A stretch of 8,546 nucleotides of DNA from Erysipelotrichia bacterium (GCA_009916335.1 SAAR01000143.1:1-8546), one strand, 5' to 3'; shown: positions 1 to 7,473, counted from the first letter of the stretch. Notes: generated by a model from the letters alone, not told the origin. Made by a program: numbers and translations.

Positions 1-243
1 GAGCTTCACTTGTTTAACCACTTTAGTGACACATCTTAGTGAGGATATTATCCGAAAGCGTTGTTCAAAAGGAATGACAGGTTTCATCCCTTTATATTGT
101 TCAATGAGTTCGTCTGTACTGACCCCAACGATTAACTCATCGCCCAGGGCAGCTGATTTTTCAAGAATATTTAAATGCCCCACATGAAACAAGTCGAAGC
201 TTCCCGATGTAAATACTCTTATTTTTTTATTTTCATTATCCAT
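1..243 (-). CDS. HxGH-type cytidylyltransferase, N-terminal 81 codons (3' end outside window)
   Basis: The gene starts at ATG 243-241 and runs off the window edge, so only residues 1-81 are seen. It is a nucleotidyltransferase of the glycerol-3-phosphate cytidylyltransferase (TagD/GCT) type. Visible motifs are GSFDLFHVGH (residues 14-23, with the CTP-binding HxGH at 20-23), GVSTDE (40-45), and the FEQR segment (59-62). The family joins CTP to a phosphorylated alcohol, giving a CDP-activated group in the cytoplasm. The C-terminal RTxGIST-like signature lies outside the window, so the catalytic set cannot be completed. It starts 2 nt after the stop of the aminotransferase, so the two are probably translationally coupled. 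Substrate is open: glycerol phosphate fits the CDP-glycerol transferase family gene upstream, while an amino-alcohol phosphate would fit the aminotransferase. Similar domains also form the N-terminus of some phosphoenolpyruvate mutases, which cannot be excluded from this fragment. Confidence 0.85.
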   Translation of the reverse strand, partial: MDNENKKIRVFTSGSFDLFHVGHLNILEKSAALGDELIVGVSTDELIEQYKGMKPVIPFEQRFRIISSLRCVTKVVKQVKL

Positions 244-245
244 TA

Positions 246-1289
246 TCAGAAGTTCATTTGTTCAATTACTTTAATTCGTCTAGCCAAATCATTGAGTTCT
301 TCGACAGATTGCAAACCAATATGCGAAACCCTAAAATAATGAGGAGTTCCTCCTGGCATAATATAAATATCTTGCTTCAGAAGTTCTTCAAACAGATGAT
401 CGCCATTGTGATGGACGAAAAAACCTGTAATGCAGTTCGAAGGAACTTCAACCGGCATTTCCCAGCCGTTTTGGGCACAAAGCGACCTGAAATATTGAGC
501 TTTTTGCTTACGGCTCTCAATTAGCTGCTCCACTCCTATTTCTACATACATGTTTAAGCGAGCACGCAACTGCATAAACAGGCTTGTAGCAGGACTATAC
601 GGTGTTTGTCCTCTCTTTAAGTTAGTCAGATTTTCATTAAAATCAAGATAGAATCCTTTATGAACAAATTCTTGATGCAGCATTCGTTCCGAAAGAATCA
701 CAAACGACAAGCCGGGTACTATATTCAACCCTTTCTGGCTGCTAGTAATACATACATCAATACCCAGTTCATCCATATTGAGCGGATCCGTCAAGAAAGA
801 ACTGATAACATCAACTATTAAAAAGACTTCGTACTTTCTACAAATAGCTGATATGTTGGATAAATTATATAAAATACCCGTTGACGTTTCATGATGCTGA
901 CACAACAACACCTCGGGTTGCGAAACCCTTATTGCCTCCTCCAAAGCATTATAATCAATATCCTTAGCAAAGTCAACATGAAAAACATCGGCAGGACACT
1001 GATAGTAATCACACAAGTTTTTCCAGCGCATGCCAAACGACCCGCCGGCAATAACGAAAGCCTTTTGCTTGGTTGAAACAAAATTAGCAACAACAGCCTC
1101 CATAGCGGCTGTTCCCGAGGCTGTATACGGAATAACCCGACCATTTGGGCAACCTATTAACGATAATAACATCTGCTCTGAGTCTTTTACCAACTCAGAA
1201 AAAAGCCTAGTTCGCATATAAGGAAACGGTTGTCCGCTGATTCGGAGTATATCTTCTTCAATATCTCCGGGAAATACATAAGATTTCAT
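246..1289 (-). CDS. Class V PLP-dependent aminotransferase (AEP-transaminase / alanine-glyoxylate type)
   Basis: A 347-residue fold-type I aminotransferase of class V. The Schiff-base lysine is K186 in ITSSQKG (181-187). D160 in LIVDVISSF should hold the pyridine nitrogen, HHETSTG (132-138) is the class V cofactor-side motif, TASGTAAMEA (56-65) is the phosphate-binding loop, and FRVSHIG (319-325) supplies the likely substrate-carboxylate arginine R320. Length matches 2-aminoethylphosphonate-pyruvate transaminases and alanine-glyoxylate transaminases (about 350-370). The gene starts 11 nt after the LicD stop and ends 2 nt before the cytidylyltransferase ATG, so it is within an operon for a CDP-activated group. 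I infer that it makes the amine of that group: aminoethylphosphonate is one candidate, an amino-polyol phosphate such as serinol phosphate another. No PEP mutase or phosphonopyruvate decarboxylase is visible in the window, so a phosphonate role is unproven. Confidence 0.85.
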   Translation of the reverse strand: MKSYVFPGDIEEDILRISGQPFPYMRTRLFSELVKDSEQMLLSLIGCPNGRVIPYTASGTAAMEAVVANFVSTKQKAFVIAGGSFGMRWKNLCDYYQCPADVFHVDFAKDIDYNALEEAIRVSQPEVLLCQHHETSTGILYNLSNISAICRKYEVFLIVDVISSFLTDPLNMDELGIDVCITSSQKGLNIVPGLSFVILSERMLHQEFVHKGFYLDFNENLTNLKRGQTPYSPATSLFMQLRARLNMYVEIGVEQLIESRKQKAQYFRSLCAQNGWEMPVEVPSNCITGFFVHHNGDHLFEELLKQDIYIMPGGTPHYFRVSHIGLQSVEELNDLARRIKVIEQMNF

Positions 1290-1300
1290 AGTACGTATTT

Positions 1301-2155
1301 TTATTTTTTTAACAACAACTTATAACTTGTCTCAGTATCAAACAAAAGAGCACCATGTAAAGTGGGTGCCTGAACTGGAGTCATATACTCTCCAAAATCA
1401 ATCCGCAGAATTCTATCATAGTCTTTAGGCACAGGAATCAATATATGCTCAAAAGGCAAAAGCAAAGTCTCATCATAAAAAGATTTATTTTTTATTCTAA
1501 CTTTATAGCTCAACGAGAGATGCGCAATAAGTTCTGTGTTCGCAATCGGATACTCTTTTAATACGTTCTCATATCGGCTATAAAGCTTCCTTTCCCAAGA
1601 AATATTACGATATACATTTTCAGGTAACTTCATCAATAATTTAATTGATGCTTTAACCATTTGCTTATAAAAATTAACTTTAAAAAGTTGCTTCTTAAGC
1701 AGACGAGGAGTATCACATACACCATCATACACAAAAATATCAATAAAGATACCTTGATTAAATTTAAAACGGCTATTAGTGATTGCTGATGTTGACGAGT
1801 TTCTTATTTGCGCATGCCGGTTTCCATAGTATTTATCAGTATAAATTGTCTGAAAAAAATAGGGCTCTTTAAATTCTTCACCAGCTACTTCACATAGTTT
1901 ATCGTAATCATCTCTAAACATAACCATATCAATATCATCATCCCATGGAATAAAACCTTTATGCCTGACAGCACCTAATAAGGTTCCTGAATCAGCCCAG
2001 CATTTCAAATTATATTTCTCACAAACTTTAAGTAGCAGATTTAAAAGATCAAGCTCGCAGGCCCAAACTCTTTTCATTTTCTCTGAAACTAAATATCCAT
2101 CTCTTAGTTCTTCTTTGAAAAACTCGGGATCTTGCATGTTGAATTGATTCTTCAT
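1301..2155 (-). CDS. LicD-family phosphotransferase
   Basis: A 284-residue protein with the full LicD signature. DSGTLLGAVRHKGFIPWDDD spans residues 55-74 and continues into IDMVM; its acidic cluster (D55, D72-D74, D76) is the nucleotidyltransferase-fold metal site. Further conserved pieces are QGIFIDIFVYD (134-144) and FGEYMTP (254-260). LicD proteins transfer phosphocholine or other phospho-substituents from CDP-activated donors to cell-surface sugars. The related fukutin family uses CDP-ribitol. Length is typical (about 270-290). There is no signal peptide or clear membrane segment, so it probably acts at the cytoplasmic face on a lipid-linked glycan. Its ATG overlaps the stop of the CDP-glycerol transferase gene by 4 nt (ATGA), indicating coupled translation. 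No choline kinase or choline uptake gene is seen here, so phosphocholine is not the favoured donor. The aminotransferase and cytidylyltransferase downstream are better candidate partners. Confidence 0.92.
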   Translation of the reverse strand: MKNQFNMQDPEFFKEELRDGYLVSEKMKRVWACELDLLNLLLKVCEKYNLKCWADSGTLLGAVRHKGFIPWDDDIDMVMFRDDYDKLCEVAGEEFKEPYFFQTIYTDKYYGNRHAQIRNSSTSAITNSRFKFNQGIFIDIFVYDGVCDTPRLLKKQLFKVNFYKQMVKASIKLLMKLPENVYRNISWERKLYSRYENVLKEYPIANTELIAHLSLSYKVRIKNKSFYDETLLLPFEHILIPVPKDYDRILRIDFGEYMTPVQAPTLHGALLFDTETSYKLLLKK

Positions 2156-3198
2156 TTCTTTATTCTTCCAAACGTTTTAATGCTGGTATATTTACGCCAT
2201 ATATTCAACTTTCGTTCTCGGGGTACCCCATGTTGTTCAATATAGCGAGCAGCTGCATCAAGCATGCGACGACAAACTTGTCCGTCTGTATATGGATCAT
2301 AATTTTGCATGACCCATTTCCTTTTGTCAGCTATTTCTTTATTATCAATATTTTGATAGGCATCGATTAGCAAAGACGGATCTTCAATATTATTCCAATA
2401 GATATCCTTTGCAATGGTACGTAAAGTTATGACCGGCTTATCAAGCAGAAGGAACTCATACACAGTAGATGAAGTGTCGCTGATCATCACATCGGCCATA
2501 AGCTGCGCCTTTGTTACATCAAAATCATCAAGCCACACAATATGCTCTTCCTGAGTTGCCAGTTGCTTATACTCATCCACCCATTCCTGCTTGGTTAACG
2601 GATGCAATTTGATTAACAAAACCACATCTTCTTGATGTACCAGATTGACTAATTCGGTCTTTATATGAGGCAAAGAAGTTAAAGATTTAGAGAAAGTAGG
2701 TGCATACAACACGAGTTTTCCTCTTTTATGATCAGCCAAAATCTTTTTTTTCTCCACATCAAAATCATTACGATGCTTTTGAATCCAGTCTTGTTTAGAC
2801 CAGCCGGTTTCAACCACAGAGAAATCTTTGTACTTTTGAGACAATTCAGTAAACTTTCTTGTAAAAAAAGGACCTTGAGTAAGGTATAAATCAAAGTACC
2901 TCCTGATTACCCAATGATCTTTTTTCTCGGCTGCATATCCGTGAAATATTTGAATTTTTACTCCAGGCAAGTAATAAGGAACGATGTTTCCGGGAACAAA
3001 AATCACATCCGGAGAGAAATCATAAACATCCTGAATAGAAGTTGTGTAACAGAGTTCATCATCTAACGGAAAGTGGGATATTTTAGGCGCATGCACATAC
3101 CACAAAACAGAAGTGCTATCCATCAACAATGCTTCTTTATGTATAGGCATCAGAATATCAATAGCGTATAGGTTTTCACAAAAAAGGACAATCTTCAT
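2152..3198 (-). CDS. CDP-glycerol:glycerophosphotransferase family protein
   Basis: A 348-residue GT-B type protein like the catalytic domain of teichoic-acid TagB/TagF enzymes. Recognisable pieces are IFHGYAAEK (84-92, with the H-G pair that supplies the likely catalytic base), LYAPTFS (164-170), LLIKLHP (194-200), and ADVMISDTSSTVYEFLLLDK (235-254), where the S-D-T-S-S-T and E248 resemble the CDP-phosphate binding site. The family moves glycerol phosphate or another polyol phosphate from a CDP donor to an acceptor. The protein is compact, without the long N-terminal glycosyltransferase domain found in TagF. It is the first gene of unit 2, after a 275-bp gap containing a promoter-like element, and overlaps licD by 4 nt. 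In a Gram-negative glycan locus it probably adds a polyol phosphate to an LPS or capsule repeat rather than building wall teichoic acid. The donor may come from the cytidylyltransferase three genes downstream. Confidence 0.85.
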   Translation of the reverse strand: MKIVLFCENLYAIDILMPIHKEALLMDSTSVLWYVHAPKISHFPLDDELCYTTSIQDVYDFSPDVIFVPGNIVPYYLPGVKIQIFHGYAAEKKDHWVIRRYFDLYLTQGPFFTRKFTELSQKYKDFSVVETGWSKQDWIQKHRNDFDVEKKKILADHKRGKLVLYAPTFSKSLTSLPHIKTELVNLVHQEDVVLLIKLHPLTKQEWVDEYKQLATQEEHIVWLDDFDVTKAQLMADVMISDTSSTVYEFLLLDKPVITLRTIAKDIYWNNIEDPSLLIDAYQNIDNKEIADKRKWVMQNYDPYTDGQVCRRMLDAAARYIEQHGVPRERKLNIWRKYTSIKTFGRIKK

Positions 3199-3473
3199 TT
3201 TCTAAACATTATATAGTTTAACTTCGTACACAATTCATAACTACAATGGTGATAAAAGCCTAAACCAGAATAAACTAATGTAATTATTAAATAAAGAAAT
3301 AATGTAAACAGACACATAACATATCATTATAGTATATCTAAGTTCAGCATTCTCCATAAAAATAATAAGATTTGCATTTTCGTTAAATTATGGGCACAAA
3401 GGTATATAAAAAAAATAAACGCCATAGCATATTTGGAATTATATTCACGATAACAGCTCCTTATTAGGTATAT
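3199..3473. other. AT-rich gene-free gap between the two transcription units
   Basis: This 275-bp stretch is strongly AT-rich and has no open frame that I believe is coding on either strand. It contains one exact Bacteroides -7 match on the minus strand (3397-3404). A start about 7 nt past that would give an untranslated leader of roughly 190 nt for the CDP-glycerol transferase gene. I looked for a stem followed by a T run after the kinase stop and found none convincing. The run of A's at 3408-3415 (T's on the minus strand) has no proper stem before it, so unit 1 could read through into unit 2. Confidence 0.6.
3397..3404 (-). promoter_or_regulatory. Bacteroides-type -7 promoter element for unit 2
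   Basis: On the minus strand this reads TACCTTTG, an exact match to the Bacteroides sigma-ABfr -7 consensus TAnnTTTG. No good -33 TTTG box lies 19-21 nt upstream; the nearest is a weak TATGG around 3422-3426. It is the only TAnnTTTG match I found on this strand in the 275-bp gap, and it faces the CDP-glycerol transferase gene. Confidence 0.5.
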
Positions 3474-4217
3474 CTAAAATTCTAATTTGTATTTAATTCG
3501 GTGCTTACTAGCAAATCTTTTCCAGAATTTCTTTCTGTATGCAAGAATCAAATGCGTACATTCTGCTTCATCGGCTCCCCTTGCCAATGCATATTCTTTT
3601 GCCAAATACTCAAAGAAAGGAATTTGCCCCCACAAACGGGCAAAATTAGCACATCCTTTACGTATATCAACGACTCCAAAACTCATTCTGTTTATATCAA
3701 CCAGTGAAAATTGGTATTCACCATCTATTTTATCAAAAAGTATATTACCGGGAGAGTAATCGCGATGTAAAATGCCCGCTTCATGCAAACGAGCTGTATA
3801 CTGGGCAAATGCCTTTACCACATCTTTACACTCTTCAATATCAGCGTCACCAAACTCATAAAATTTGCGTTTATACGGACATTGAATACTTACAAAATAA
3901 GAATGCTTAATCAAACCGAAACTTTCTTCTTCTACATAAGCTACCGGGTGGGGAGTCTGAAAGCCTTTTGCTAACAACATTTGTGGATAAGTAAAAGCTC
4001 TAAACCCTTTGGAAGGCCGAAAATAAGAATAGATAATCCGATTAAATAAAGACGGCACCCCGTATCGTTTTACGTTAATGAGCAAGTCACCGGTACTAAA
4101 AACTTTGATTTGGTTCCGACCTGAATAAATAAGTTTACCTTCCTGATTGAAAGAACAGGGTAGTTTTTCGATGAAAGAACGTAAATATTCAAACTTCGGA
4201 TTGATAGTGACTTTCAT
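3474..4217 (-). CDS. Lipopolysaccharide kinase, Kdo/WaaP (InaA) family
   Basis: A 247-residue eukaryotic-like sugar kinase. The catalytic loop is LHRDYSPGNILF (150-161), with D153 as catalytic base and N158 as a metal ligand. VDIN (173-176) takes the place of DFG, with D174 binding magnesium. K50 in LLINVKRYG is the likely ATP-binding lysine, and KGFQTPHPVAY (84-94) is a typical hinge-side segment. Family members use ATP to phosphorylate Kdo or heptose in the LPS inner core on the cytoplasmic side of the inner membrane. It is the last gene of unit 1, starting 27 nt after the galactofuranosyltransferase, which supports a role in LPS core modification. Oddity: by comparison with relatives as I remember them, the helix-C glutamate position appears to be T76 (RAFTYPQ). 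A protein kinase role is possible but less likely in this setting. Confidence 0.85.
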   Translation of the reverse strand: MKVTINPKFEYLRSFIEKLPCSFNQEGKLIYSGRNQIKVFSTGDLLINVKRYGVPSLFNRIIYSYFRPSKGFRAFTYPQMLLAKGFQTPHPVAYVEEESFGLIKHSYFVSIQCPYKRKFYEFGDADIEECKDVVKAFAQYTARLHEAGILHRDYSPGNILFDKIDGEYQFSLVDINRMSFGVVDIRKGCANFARLWGQIPFFEYLAKEYALARGADEAECTHLILAYRKKFWKRFASKHRIKYKLEF

Positions 4218-4244
4218 ATAACTAATATTTTGATGTATAATTCA

Positions 4245-5273
4245 TTAAGAAATTAGTTGAACTGCCTGATTGAGTGCTTCTTTTAAAAACGTTCCACTCA
4301 TCAGTTTATTATTAACCATACGTACCTTCTCCTTCATTTGCGCATACTCATCCTCTGAAATATTCGATAAAATATCGTCCAAATGACGCAATGAAGACAC
4401 ACAGATTCCTATTTGATGTTGAGAAACAAATGAAGCTAAAGCCGCTTTTTCCCAAATAATAACAGGTAAACCACATCGGATGTAAAGAGAAGTTTTATGG
4501 GGGTTATTATATCGAAGGTATTCTCCGAAATTACCTGAACATTCATCTACGGAGTCTCCATCCCACACCAGTCCAAAATCACCCTGAGCGGAAGCAATGA
4601 GCGAATCCGAAGGAATAAATCCTTTATATTCAAAAAACGCTTTATGCTGAATCTTATCAGCTTCAAAACCATTTCCATAAAGGACAAAAGAATATGATTT
4701 GATATATTTCTCTACTTCATATAAAAAATTATTTTTGCGAGAGGCCAAACCACCTGCATATAACACCTTATATGGAGCACCCGAGGAGCGTTTTTGCCAC
4801 GTTGCCTGTGTTTGCGACAAGTAATCAAATAACTGCAACGAACCCATCTGAGCCTTGCATCCTTTTTCGACTAACCAGTTTAACATAGACGAATTGTGGG
4901 CTATGACATAATCGGAATGATTGAGCCGTTTTATTTCTTGCTCAACTGTTAGTTTTTGTCTTCGAAAACTGCCTAAATCGTGTATTATAGTTATAACCTT
5001 GCAGCCCTTCACATGAGCTATGCAACAAACCAACGTATAATATTTCTTTAACGGATATTGCAAAACAAGATAATCTCCTCTATGCAATGAGAAAAAAGAT
5101 TTTAATACCCCTACCAAAGTCACGACGAAGGATAAAATGCTATTTGTATACGTGCTTTGAGGAAGACCAACATTGCGATAGCCTAAATCGGACATGATTT
5201 TTTCAATATCCGTTTTCGCTTTGTTTCCGGCACTATGGGTACCTTTGTAATTTTTCGACAAATAACATATCAT
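4245..5273 (-). CDS. Probable beta-galactofuranosyltransferase (WbbI/Gtf3-like GT-B glycosyltransferase)
   Basis: A 342-residue retaining-fold GT-B type transferase resembling E. coli WbbI (beta-1,6-galactofuranosyltransferase) and streptococcal Gtf3. Visible pieces are an N-terminal half ending in TIIHDLGSFR (95-104), the domain-joining VLYAGGLASRKN (170-181), DFGLVWDGDSVDECSG (232-247), and the donor-site stretch YNNPHKTSLYIRCGLPVI (255-272), which is characteristic of this family. It would transfer a sugar from a UDP donor to a lipid-linked or core acceptor in the cytoplasm. Its start lies 16 nt after the glf stop, and glf makes UDP-Galf, so UDP-Galf is the best donor guess. That step is inference from neighbourhood and family likeness. 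Transfer of glucose or another hexose, as by Gtf3, remains possible. It has a clear Shine-Dalgarno site, unlike most genes here. Confidence 0.8.
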   Translation of the reverse strand: MICYLSKNYKGTHSAGNKAKTDIEKIMSDLGYRNVGLPQSTYTNSILSFVVTLVGVLKSFFSLHRGDYLVLQYPLKKYYTLVCCIAHVKGCKVITIIHDLGSFRRQKLTVEQEIKRLNHSDYVIAHNSSMLNWLVEKGCKAQMGSLQLFDYLSQTQATWQKRSSGAPYKVLYAGGLASRKNNFLYEVEKYIKSYSFVLYGNGFEADKIQHKAFFEYKGFIPSDSLIASAQGDFGLVWDGDSVDECSGNFGEYLRYNNPHKTSLYIRCGLPVIIWEKAALASFVSQHQIGICVSSLRHLDDILSNISEDEYAQMKEKVRMVNNKLMSGTFLKEALNQAVQLIS

Positions 5274-5278
5274 AGCTA

Positions 5279-5286
5279 TCCTTCTT
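5279..5286 (-). promoter_or_regulatory. Shine-Dalgarno site of the galactofuranosyltransferase gene
   Basis: The minus strand reads AAGAAGGA followed by a 5-nt spacer (TAGCT) and ATG at 5273-5271. A good purine-rich site is unusual in this window, where other genes have only AT-rich leaders. It supports this ATG as the true start and suggests independent translation initiation rather than pure coupling to glf. Confidence 0.6.
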
Positions 5287-5289
5287 TTT

Positions 5290-6405
5290 TTAAATTAGTT
5301 TACACTCCTCTTTTGCCATCAAAAGTGCCTCATTTTCTGTATCATCCATATCAAAATAAGCATATTGAGCCAGACGTCCGCCAAATAAAACATGCTTTTC
5401 TTGATTAGCCATATCCCTATATGCCTTGTATAATGTGGAGTTCAAATCATCATTCACCGGATAATAAGGTTCGTTCTTACCGGTAAAGTCAGCGGGGTAT
5501 TCACGAGTAATAACCGTATGAGACTGCGTTCCAAATTCAAAATGTTTATGTTCAATGATTCGTGTAAAAGGGATTTCCTTTTCATTGTAATTCACCACAG
5601 CATTGCCCTGAAAATCGGGTATGGATAAACACTCGTGTTCGAAAACCAGGCTTCTATATTCCAACTTCCCCAGTTGATAATCAAAATATTCATCAATGCA
5701 ACCGGTAAACAATACTTTATCTGCCAAGTCACTTAAGGCCGTTCTGTCCGAAAAAAAATCAGTATTAAGTCTAATATCAGAGCCATCAATCAATGCTGCA
5801 ATCAGACTATTATATCCGCCATGAGGAATTCCTTGAAACGGATCATTAAAATAATTATTATCGTAAGTAAAGCGGAAAGGAATTCTTTTAATGATAAAAG
5901 CGGGTAATTCAGTGGCCAACCGACCCCATTGTTTCTCCGTATAACCTTTGATAAATGTATAGTAAATATCAGTTCCGCACAGTTTGAGTGCTTGTTCTTC
6001 TAAATTTGCCGGATTCTCAATATGAGCAAATTTAGCACATTGCTCTTCTACTTTCTTTTTAGCTTCCTGGGGGGTATTAACGCCCCAAAGTTTGTTGAAA
6101 GTATTCATGTTGAAAGGTAAATTATACAAGGAACCTTTGTAAAATGCCAAAGGAGAATTGGTGAATCTGTTAAATTCAACAAAGCGATTTACGTAGCTCC
6201 AAACGTCTCTATTGTCTGTGTGAAAAATGTGCGCTCCATACTTATGAACATGTATGCCATCAACATCTTCACAATAGATATTTCCACCTATATGGTTACG
6301 TTTATCTATTATGAGGCAACGTTTACCGGCATCCATCATCTGGCGAGCGAAGACTGCTCCATACAGACCGGCACCCACAATTAAATAGTCATATTCCTTT
6401 CTCAT
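5290..6405 (-). CDS. glf: UDP-galactopyranose mutase
   Basis: This flavoenzyme interconverts UDP-galactopyranose and UDP-galactofuranose, supplying the donor for Galf-containing glycans. I start it at ATG 6405-6403 (371 residues), which gives MRKEYDYLIVGAG as in other Glf proteins; an in-frame TTG two codons upstream (6411) is less likely. From that start, the FAD-binding GAGLYG is at 11-16, HIGGNIY at 38-44, YGAHIFHT (flavin-side histidine) at 56-63, GYTEKQWGR at 154-162 (W160 is the uracil-stacking candidate), IKRIPFRF at 172-179 (R174 is a likely diphosphate contact), and FGGRLAQYAYFDMD at 341-354 (R344 is the C-terminal FAD/substrate arginine). The length matches the bacterial family (about 365-390) and no key motif is missing. 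It sits between the GT9 gene (36 nt upstream from this start) and the putative galactofuranosyltransferase. Confidence 0.96.
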   Translation of the reverse strand: MRKEYDYLIVGAGLYGAVFARQMMDAGKRCLIIDKRNHIGGNIYCEDVDGIHVHKYGAHIFHTDNRDVWSYVNRFVEFNRFTNSPLAFYKGSLYNLPFNMNTFNKLWGVNTPQEAKKKVEEQCAKFAHIENPANLEEQALKLCGTDIYYTFIKGYTEKQWGRLATELPAFIIKRIPFRFTYDNNYFNDPFQGIPHGGYNSLIAALIDGSDIRLNTDFFSDRTALSDLADKVLFTGCIDEYFDYQLGKLEYRSLVFEHECLSIPDFQGNAVVNYNEKEIPFTRIIEHKHFEFGTQSHTVITREYPADFTGKNEPYYPVNDDLNSTLYKAYRDMANQEKHVLFGGRLAQYAYFDMDDTENEALLMAKEECKLI

Positions 6406-6441
6406 AATCAAATTACAATAAACAAGAGAATAAATAAAGTA

Positions 6442-7473
6442 TCAAAAAATAATTCCTTCAATCTTCTCAATCACCTTCTCGGGTTTAATATCATTCAAAC
6501 AAGCATAATCACCTCGATAACAAGGCTTTTGACCAAATACGGAACAAGGACGACAGGGCATATCGAGCTGAATGGCATTTGTGGGCAACTGCTTCCAACC
6601 CATAAAACCTGCATACGGATGTGTTGCGCCCCAGACGGATACAACAGGTATATTAACCAATGAAGCGAGGTGCATATTGGCCGAATCCATAGACAGCATC
6701 ACATCCAGATGACTCATCAGAGCCAGTTCGGTAGACATGTTTAGCTTGCCCGTCAAAGATACTACCGCAGGATATTTATTCACCCATTCGGCAAAACAGT
6801 TCTCCTCTTCTTTACCGCCTCCAAATAAGAAAACCCTTACTTCAGGGTTCGCAGCAAAGTGTGCAACAACCTTTTCTTGCAGCTCTAAAGGGTATATTTT
6901 GCCTTTATGTTTTGCGAACGGAGCTATTCCAATCCATTTCTGAGTTCCTTTTTGTCCAACGATGTGTTGAACAGTCTCTAGATTTCCTTTGCTATCTCCG
7001 TACAACGAAGTGAAATTCAGCAAAACCGGATAGCCTGCTTTCTCAAAAACTTCTGCATAACGTGTGAAAGAGCTTTTTTGATTAACCAATATCTTATTGC
7101 GCTTACGCACAAGCTTCCTCTTGGCCCACCGACCTTTATTAATAGAGCAAACTTTAGTTCCCGCCAAACGAAACAAAAAAGCAAGAGCTTTACTTCTTAA
7201 AACATGATGCAGGTCAGCAACCACATCAAATTTCATCAGTTGTAACTCTTTAAAAAGTGTGTACAACCCCCCAATACCTTTGTGCTTACCTTTTAAATCG
7301 GCATTATAAAACGACACATTCTCCGGTAATTCTGTAAAAAGAGGGGCTAATGAAGGTCTGCTTAAAAAAACAATCTGATGTTGAGGGTATTGACTGGCCC
7401 ATGCATGAATCACGGGCACAGACATGGCAACATCTCCTATAGCAGAGAAACGGATAACAAGAATCTTTGCCAT
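6442..7473 (-). CDS. GT9 (heptosyltransferase-family) glycosyltransferase
   Basis: A 343-residue GT-B enzyme of family GT9, the ADP-heptose:LPS heptosyltransferase family. It has the N-terminal ILVIRFSAIGDVAMSVPV (4-21), DVVADLHH (83-90), IGIAPFAKHKGKIYP (181-195) at the start of the second domain, LFGGGKEEE (216-224), MDSANMHLASLVNIPVVSVW (262-281), and WGATHPYAG (281-289). It should add a sugar to the LPS core from a nucleotide donor on the cytoplasmic face. Heptose is the family default, but many Bacteroidota lack classical heptose cores, so the donor is uncertain. An extra cysteine cluster, C307, C310, C318 and C325 (CRPC...PC...AC), is near the C-terminus; I recall similar cysteines in Bacteroidota homologues. 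The start is 3 nt after the DUF4254 stop, a tight pairing that suggests a shared task. Confidence 0.92.
   Translation of the reverse strand: MAKILVIRFSAIGDVAMSVPVIHAWASQYPQHQIVFLSRPSLAPLFTELPENVSFYNADLKGKHKGIGGLYTLFKELQLMKFDVVADLHHVLRSKALAFLFRLAGTKVCSINKGRWAKRKLVRKRNKILVNQKSSFTRYAEVFEKAGYPVLLNFTSLYGDSKGNLETVQHIVGQKGTQKWIGIAPFAKHKGKIYPLELQEKVVAHFAANPEVRVFLFGGGKEEENCFAEWVNKYPAVVSLTGKLNMSTELALMSHLDVMLSMDSANMHLASLVNIPVVSVWGATHPYAGFMGWKQLPTNAIQLDMPCRPCSVFGQKPCYRGDYACLNDIKPEKVIEKIEGIIF

Noticed and set aside
258..524. Open frame on the plus strand opposite the aminotransferase
   Set aside because: It lies entirely antisense to a well-supported gene with an intact PLP motif set, and its translation has no recognisable domain.
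2152..3198. Wall teichoic acid synthesis
   Set aside because: The protein belongs to the CDP-glycerol transferase family, but the surrounding GT9, LPS kinase and Bacteroides promoter elements indicate a Gram-negative glycan locus; a polyol-phosphate decoration is the better reading.
3405..3473. Terminator after the LPS kinase
   Set aside because: There is a T run on the minus strand (3408-3415), but only 2-4 bp stems can be drawn before it, which is not enough to call a terminator.
3487..3974. Several plus-strand open frames opposite the LPS kinase
   Set aside because: They overlap each other in different frames and are antisense to a kinase with a clear catalytic loop; their translations look like random shadow sequence.
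6406..6411. TTG start for glf, adding two residues
   Set aside because: The in-frame ATG at 6405-6403 gives the usual short lead-in before the FAD-binding GxGxxG, and there is no ribosome-binding evidence favouring the TTG.
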